In this document: one piece after another, positions 59,681 through 64,000 of the stretch | Layout: each line of letters starts with the position of its first letter | How positions within the stretch are numbered: the stretch's first letter is position 1 | NCBI GenBank assembly: GCA_964420985.1 | Contig: CAYQUT010000004.1 | Location: 62,001-126,000, forward strand | Direction of reading: 5' to 3' | Length of the DNA stretch: 64,000 nucleotides | Origin: CAMCTV01 sp964420985 | Lineage (GTDB): Bacteria; Bacteroidota; Bacteroidia; Flavobacteriales_D; Sanyastnellaceae | Position numbers and translations under genes: made by a program | The notes under the pieces: generated by a model | What the model was told of the DNA's origin: nothing | Database searches by the model: none | What the model saw: only the letters and a program-made list of their open reading frames with translations

Positions 59681-60253
59681 ATGGAAAAAAAACCAACAAA
59701 TAAACCAGGTAAACCCTATCCTCGTAGAGACTTCAGAAGAGAGAAGGAAGACGAGCATCGCATTAATCAACGCATTACGGCTGCTGAAGTTCGTTTGGTT
59801 GGTGAGAATGTAGAGCAAGGGGTGTACCCAACTGCTGTTGCGCTTAAAATGGCCCAAGAGCAGGAAGTTGATTTGGTTGAAATTTCTCCGAACGCCACGC
59901 CTCCAGTTTGCCGTGTAATTGACTACAAGAAATTCTTGTATGATCAAAAAAAGAAGCAAAAAGAGATGAAGGCCAAGCAAGTCAATGTCACTGTTAAAGA
60001 AATTAGATTTGGCCCCAATACAGATGACCATGACTTTCAGTTCAAATTGAAGCATGCATTGGAATTTTTAAAAGAAGGAAATAAAGTAAGATCTTGGGTA
60101 TTTTTCAAAGGAAGATCCATTGTCTTTAAAGACCGTGGAGAAATTCTATTGTTAAAGTTTATTCAAGAGCTATCTGAAGTAGGTGTTCCAGAACAAATGC
60201 CCAAATTGGAAGGAAAGAAAATGTTTGTGATCATCAACCCCAAAAAGAAATAA
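59681..60253 (+). CDS. infC: Translation initiation factor IF-3
   Basis: The 190-residue protein has a long basic N-terminal extension (KPTNKPGKPYPRRDFRRE), the IF3-N domain (HRINQRITAAEVRLV), the linker and the IF3-C domain (KEIRFGPNTDDHDFQFKL, PKLEGKKMFVIINPK). It keeps 30S subunits free and proof-reads initiation. An ordinary ATG is used; no rare AUU start is needed. It lies ten bases after thrS. Confidence 0.97.
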   Translation: MEKKPTNKPGKPYPRRDFRREKEDEHRINQRITAAEVRLVGENVEQGVYPTAVALKMAQEQEVDLVEISPNATPPVCRVIDYKKFLYDQKKKQKEMKAKQVNVTVKEIRFGPNTDDHDFQFKLKHALEFLKEGNKVRSWVFFKGRSIVFKDRGEILLLKFIQELSEVGVPEQMPKLEGKKMFVIINPKKK

Positions 60254-60269
60254 TTAAAACCCTAATACA

Positions 60270-60464
60270 ATGCCAAAATCAAAAACCAAATCCGGCGCTA
60301 AGAAGCGTTTCCAGGTGACCGGTAGCGGAAAGATTAAGCGTAAGCAGGCGTTTAAACGTCACATCTTGACCAAAAAAGAAACCAAGCGTAAGCGTGGTTT
60401 GGGCAATGATGCGCTCGTTCACCCTTCTGACGTAAAATCAATCAAGGCCCAATTGCTCGCCTAA
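60270..60464 (+). CDS. rpmI: Ribosomal protein L35
   Basis: The 64-residue basic protein reads MPKSKTKSGAKKRFQVTGSG and continues with KRHILTKKETKRKR, standard for bL35. It is 16 bases after infC and 93 bases before rplT. Confidence 0.98.
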   Translation: MPKSKTKSGAKKRFQVTGSGKIKRKQAFKRHILTKKETKRKRGLGNDALVHPSDVKSIKAQLLA

Positions 60465-60510
60465 TTCAAGCTCATTGAATACAAGAGTAAGGTAAAAGTT
60501 TAACCCGATT

Positions 60511-60538
60511 GTTGGTCACAAGCGCGAAAGCCACCAAC
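60511..60538 (+). other. Hairpin in the rpmI-rplT gap, possible regulatory structure
   Basis: GTTGGT (60511-60516) pairs with ACCAAC (60533-60538) around a 16-base loop holding a small inner GC pair around GCGAAA. There is no T run, so it is not a terminator. The 93-base gap is large for this operon. L20 binds its own mRNA in other bacteria, so a feedback site is a reasonable guess but unproven. Confidence 0.35.
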
Positions 60539-60557
60539 CTTCAAAAAACAAAAAATT

Positions 60558-60902
60558 ATGCCACGCAGTAAAAATGCCGTAGCTTCAAGAGAAAGAAGAA
60601 AAAAAGTTCTCAAAATGGCCAAAGGCTATTTCGGTTCAAGAAAAAACGTTTGGACCGTAGCCAAAAATGCCGTTGAAAAAGCATTAACCTATGCCTATAT
60701 TGGTCGTAAACTCCGCAAACGTAATTTCCGAGCTTTGTGGATTACCCGTATCAATGCTGGTGCTAGAATTCATGGTTTGTCTTACTCTCAATTTATGGGA
60801 AAAGTACACGCCAAAGGAATTGAATTAAACCGCAAAGCATTGGCTGATTTAGCAATGAATCATCCAGAAGCTTTCAAAGCTGTGGTAGACGCAGTAAAAT
60901 AA
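60558..60902 (+). CDS. rplT: Ribosomal protein L20
   Basis: The 114-residue protein has the bL20 sequence throughout: MPRSKNAVASRERRKKVLKM, AKGYFGSRKNVWTVAKNA and the RNA-binding C-terminal domain (INAGARIHGLSYSQFM). It follows rpmI after a 93-base gap with a hairpin and ends the operon at a terminator. Confidence 0.98.
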   Translation: MPRSKNAVASRERRKKVLKMAKGYFGSRKNVWTVAKNAVEKALTYAYIGRKLRKRNFRALWITRINAGARIHGLSYSQFMGKVHAKGIELNRKALADLAMNHPEAFKAVVDAVK

Positions 60903-60930
60903 GTATTCGTTTTTTTGAAAAACCAATAAA

Positions 60931-60958
60931 GGGAGCCATCTTCGTGGTTCCCTTTTTT
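60931..60958 (+). terminator. Intrinsic terminator after rplT
   Basis: GGGAGCCA (60931-60938) pairs with TGGTTCCC (60945-60952, one G-U pair) around a TCTTCG loop, followed by six T residues. The T run ends five bases before the next start codon. Confidence 0.88.
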
Positions 60959-60963
60959 ATGCT

Positions 60964-62868
60964 ATGAAAAATATCATCTCCTTTATATTAATGATTGGTC
61001 TGAGCTTTCCACTGTCTGCTCAAAAGAAAGATGTCGACTATATTTCAAAAGGGTCGGTGTGGTTCAATACCCCCTACCCCATAACCTTAGAAAACATTCA
61101 TGACAAAATTCTAGTCGTTTGTTTATGGGATGAACAAAATCCTTTCAGTACTGAAGGACTGCATCGCATTGAAAAAACATTTGAATCCAAGTTCAATGTT
61201 CAATTGATCAGTGGCATTTTGGGGAATTCCCAGCAGCCACGTTCAAGACGGGAGATTTACTCCATTATTCAACGAGAAAATATTACTCACCCCTTGGTGG
61301 TTTGTCCTGACTACAAGGGTTTTGAGAATGCTGACTCCACTGGGAAATTTCAAGTAAGAATTTATGCCCGTTCTGCAGGAAAATGCATCCAACAATTCAT
61401 CGGTGACGACGCTGCTGATTTGGCCATTAAAAAAATCAACGAACTATTGGACGACAAAGAACTTACGGCCAAGCTCAGATTTTGGCAATTAAAAGATAGC
61501 GTTGAAACCCAATGTTGGGCAGATGCCAACATAGAATTTCCTTCCGATATTTCTCTGCACAAAAACAAAAACTTCTTCATCACTGAAACCAATCACCACC
61601 GTATACATTTGGTTACCCCTGAAGGAGTTATTGCCCAAATCATTGGATCACCATTACCTGGTTTTGCAGACGGACAATTATTGAATGCGCAATTTAATTA
61701 TCCAAGAGGCACTACCTATGACGATGAACAACAACTTTTATACGTCGCAGATAGTTACAATCACCGCATCAGAGCTGTGGATCTGCAAGCTAAGTTGGTA
61801 TTTACCATCGCGGGTAATGGGAACGCTTTTTCGCAAGAGGTGCAAGCCACCAATGGAGGATATGAAGCCATTGGTTTCCCCATTGATGTTGTCATGGAGA
61901 ACAACAACTTGTATGTACTCTCTGCGCAATACAATCAAATTTTTAATTTAAATCCCATCAGTGGTGTAGCGGTCGAGGTGGCGCGATTGCCTCTATTCAA
62001 TGAGTCCAAGCAGCGCATATATCCTAAACACCTGGAAGTAAAAGGAGCGCTCGGGTATGCCACTTTCAGCGATGGATCAATTTTCCAGATCAATTTTACT
62101 GAAGAAAGAAAATCCACAGATGCCATTACGCAAAAGGAATGGATCTATTACTATGGAAAAGGGAATTGGTTTTATCAGCCAAAATCCAATGAACCTAAAA
62201 TTTCCAGTGTTGCTATTTCAGGTAAAACAATCATTGCCGTTTCTGAATGGAACAATGCCCTATATACTTTTAAAAAAGGAAAATTCAAATGGCTTGCAGG
62301 CTCAATTGAGGGTTGGAAAGATGGGAATGCCAAAGACGTTTCTTTTCACTCTCCAGTCGACATTGTCATGATAGACAACACAGCCTACATTATTGATCAA
62401 GACAATGAATTGCTGAGGTATGTAAACACTAAAAAAGGAAATACCAAAACGCTTCCGTTTATAGCTTCAGATGCACTTGCATTTGGTGGGAATGTGATAC
62501 CGCAAGGTGAGAACATTGTATTTGAGGATGTGGTAGTTGGAGAAGGGCCTGTTGAAGTGCTTTTTGAAATGGACCTTGGCGAATATGAGTTTGCTGAAGA
62601 TGGAGTAAACATTGTTATGCTTATTGATGATGCCATGGGAAAATTAGACAGTGAGGTAGTAACCGGTAATGTTATCAAAGCGATGGTTGATCCTAAAGAT
62701 CTGATTTATGGAAATTTACAAATTGAAATGACATTCAGCGTGCGACATCCTTTGAGACCTGAGGTTATTTTGCGCAAACAATGCATGGTTACAGCGATGC
62801 TGACTGTTATTCCAGGAGAACCAACAACGGCCAAAGTTACTTGGAAACCTCATTTGCTTCCATTTTAA
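60964..62868 (+). CDS. NHLRC2-like exported protein: thioredoxin-fold, NHL propeller, C-terminal beta domain
   Basis: The 634-residue protein has a signal peptide (about residues 1-19), a thioredoxin-like domain to about residue 160 (LVVCLWDEQNPFSTEGLHRI, then THPLVVCPDYKG), an NHL beta-propeller (residues about 190-500: NHHRIHLVTPEG, ADSYNHRIRAVDL, GNAKDVSFHSPVDIVM) and a C-terminal beta domain. The order matches NHLRC2. The thioredoxin active-site cysteines are missing: the motif position reads LWDEQNPF. It therefore probably binds proteins rather than oxidising them. It starts five bases after the rplT terminator. Confidence 0.82.
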   Translation: MKNIISFILMIGLSFPLSAQKKDVDYISKGSVWFNTPYPITLENIHDKILVVCLWDEQNPFSTEGLHRIEKTFESKFNVQLISGILGNSQQPRSRREIYSIIQRENITHPLVVCPDYKGFENADSTGKFQVRIYARSAGKCIQQFIGDDAADLAIKKINELLDDKELTAKLRFWQLKDSVETQCWADANIEFPSDISLHKNKNFFITETNHHRIHLVTPEGVIAQIIGSPLPGFADGQLLNAQFNYPRGTTYDDEQQLLYVADSYNHRIRAVDLQAKLVFTIAGNGNAFSQEVQATNGGYEAIGFPIDVVMENNNLYVLSAQYNQIFNLNPISGVAVEVARLPLFNESKQRIYPKHLEVKGALGYATFSDGSIFQINFTEERKSTDAITQKEWIYYYGKGNWFYQPKSNEPKISSVAISGKTIIAVSEWNNALYTFKKGKFKWLAGSIEGWKDGNAKDVSFHSPVDIVMIDNTAYIIDQDNELLRYVNTKKGNTKTLPFIASDALAFGGNVIPQGENIVFEDVVVGEGPVEVLFEMDLGEYEFAEDGVNIVMLIDDAMGKLDSEVVTGNVIKAMVDPKDLIYGNLQIEMTFSVRHPLRPEVILRKQCMVTAMLTVIPGEPTTAKVTWKPHLLPF

Positions 62869-62871
62869 TTC

Positions 62872-64000
62872 ATGAAGCGAGTTCTCATTATTACCTATTA
62901 TTGGCCACCGTCCGGAGGTGCAGGTGTGCAGCGCTGGCTCAAGTTTGTAAAATACTTCAGGTCCTTTGGAATTGAACCCATCATTTATACTCCATCCAAT
63001 CCCGAAATGCCCGTTACGGATGAGAGTCTGTTGCAAGATATTCCTGAGGGGATTGAGATGATTCAACAACCCATCTGGGAACCCTACACTTGGTACAAAC
63101 GCTGGGTAGGCGTTAAACCATCAGAAAAAATAAATACTGGATTTCTGAGTGAAAGTGAGAAACCAAAAAAATCAGAGAGCATCGGTGTTTGGATTAGGGG
63201 AAATTTCTTTGTTCCCGATGCCCGTTGTTTTTGGGTACAACCTTCCATTCAATTTCTTTCAAAATACATAGCGGAAAATCCAATTGACGCCATTGTTTCA
63301 ACAGGACCTCCTCACAGCATGCATCTCATCGCCAAAGGGGTTAAAGAAAATTGCAAGGTTCCGTGGTTGGCAGATTTTAGAGACCCTTGGACCAATATTG
63401 ACTTTTATGACCAATTGATGCTTACCCGATGGGCTGATAAAAAGCACCACCGGTTGGAGCTAGAAGTATTGCAAACAGCTGACTTGGTTACCACTGTGAC
63501 TAGTTTTGATCAAAAAGATTTCACCCGCAAAGGAGCAAAATTGTGCGAGTGGATACCCAATGGTTATGATGAAGAATTCCCGGAGGGCATAACCCCAGAT
63601 CCTATTTTTGAATTGGTGCATGTGGGAAGTATTCCCAAATCACGAAATCATGACAACCTTTGGAAAGCTATTCAACTTGCATGTGAAGAGGACACAAATT
63701 TCAAGAAAAACATCTCTATTAAACTGGTTGGAAAAGTAGATATCAGCGTTAAAAAATCCATTGACCTATTTGACTTAAAAGACAAAGTTATATTTCAAGA
63801 ATATCTACCCCATCATGAAGCCATTGAGGTGCAACAACGCAGTCAAATATTACTCCTTTTGGTGAATAATAGTGGAAATGCAAAAAGTATTTTAACAGGA
63901 AAATTCTTTGAATACCTTGCAGCCCGGCGTCCGATATTAGCGATAGGACCAAAAGATGGGGAGATGAATGAAATTCTAATCAAAACCGGATCTGGCCATT
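62872..64000 (+). CDS. Glycosyltransferase, GT4-like, truncated by window edge
   Basis: Translation from ATG 62872 gives about 376 residues without a stop before the window ends. The protein starts MKRVLIITYYWPPSGGAGVQ and continues with WLADFRDPWTNIDF, a typical donor-binding GT-B N-terminal half, and then LVHVGSIPKSRNHDNLW and KFFEYLAARRPILAIG in the C-terminal half, close to the family nucleotide-sugar motif. It begins three bases after the NHLRC2-like stop, so they are probably cotranscribed. The sugar is unknown. Confidence 0.88.
   Translation, partial: MKRVLIITYYWPPSGGAGVQRWLKFVKYFRSFGIEPIIYTPSNPEMPVTDESLLQDIPEGIEMIQQPIWEPYTWYKRWVGVKPSEKINTGFLSESEKPKKSESIGVWIRGNFFVPDARCFWVQPSIQFLSKYIAENPIDAIVSTGPPHSMHLIAKGVKENCKVPWLADFRDPWTNIDFYDQLMLTRWADKKHHRLELEVLQTADLVTTVTSFDQKDFTRKGAKLCEWIPNGYDEEFPEGITPDPIFELVHVGSIPKSRNHDNLWKAIQLACEEDTNFKKNISIKLVGKVDISVKKSIDLFDLKDKVIFQEYLPHHEAIEVQQRSQILLLLVNNSGNAKSILTGKFFEYLAARRPILAIGPKDGEMNEILIKTGSGH

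Noticed and set aside
59676..59683. ATT start for infC, as in E. coli
   Set aside because: The ATT at 59676 is out of frame, and ATG 59681 gives a normal product.

Overview
The window is a dense, AT-rich bacterial chromosome segment from a member of the Bacteroidota, most likely Flavobacteriales-like. The evidence is a type IX secretion (T9SS) C-terminal sorting domain, AsmA and DUF5686 envelope proteins, a kynurenine 3-monooxygenase, Bacteroidota-type cytochrome oxidase assembly genes, and many copies of the Bacteroidota -7 promoter element TAnnTTTG. Purine-rich Shine-Dalgarno sequences are not obvious. I see no tRNA, rRNA, insertion sequence, prophage, CRISPR array or other mobile DNA, so this looks like core chromosome. 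No gap between genes exceeds 300 bases.

Layout. 1-5.5 kb: a partial YkgJ-type cysteine-cluster protein, the SRP RNA (minus strand), a dolichol-phosphate-mannose-synthase-like glycosyltransferase, aroC and a large AsmA protein. 5.5-12.7 kb: secreted proteins (a six-repeat T9SS cargo protein and an M28 peptidase with a PDZ domain), then a seven-helix membrane protein coupled to a histidine kinase and a NarL-type regulator. 12.8-22.5 kb: dnaG (zinc ligands lost), a DUF5686 outer-membrane protein, DedA, a PLP trans-sulfuration enzyme and kmo. 22.5-27.1 kb (minus): a tightly coupled operon running TolC, MacA-like adaptor, tsaB, lipoprotein, DUF486, methylmalonyl-CoA epimerase. 27.1-33.1 kb (minus): a cytochrome oxidase biogenesis block with ctaB, two subunit III-type proteins, subunit IV, a SCO protein and a SCO-like protein without copper ligands, DUF420, a small CxxC membrane protein and an OmpA protein. 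33.2-35.7 kb (minus): sppA, an RNA methyltransferase and a DUF2256 protein. 35.7-39.4 kb: folK, a deoxynucleoside kinase, DUF4910, a SpsF-like cytidylyltransferase and tadA. 39.4-53 kb: mixed housekeeping genes (formiminotransferase-cyclodeaminase, mgtE, thioesterase, GT9, tatD, ansA, CpsB-like phosphatase, ferredoxin). 52.4-64 kb: amn, holA, hemE, two tandem OmpA paralogues, thrS-infC-rpmI-rplT, an NHLRC2-like protein and a truncated glycosyltransferase.

The most striking sequence-level signals are structural. (1) -7 elements lie only 3-6 bases before many start codons, which predicts leaderless or nearly leaderless mRNAs. (2) Seven of eight convergent gene pairs abut or overlap at their stop codons with no terminator. 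(3) Several proteins keep a fold while losing the metal or redox ligands that define it: the DnaG zinc site, a SCO paralogue, a probable Rieske-like lipoprotein and the NHLRC2 thioredoxin domain. I found no convincing candidate for a wholly new defence or mobile system. The best leads for undescribed biology are the 7TM-kinase-regulator module, the oxidase accessory genes and the efflux-tsaB operon.
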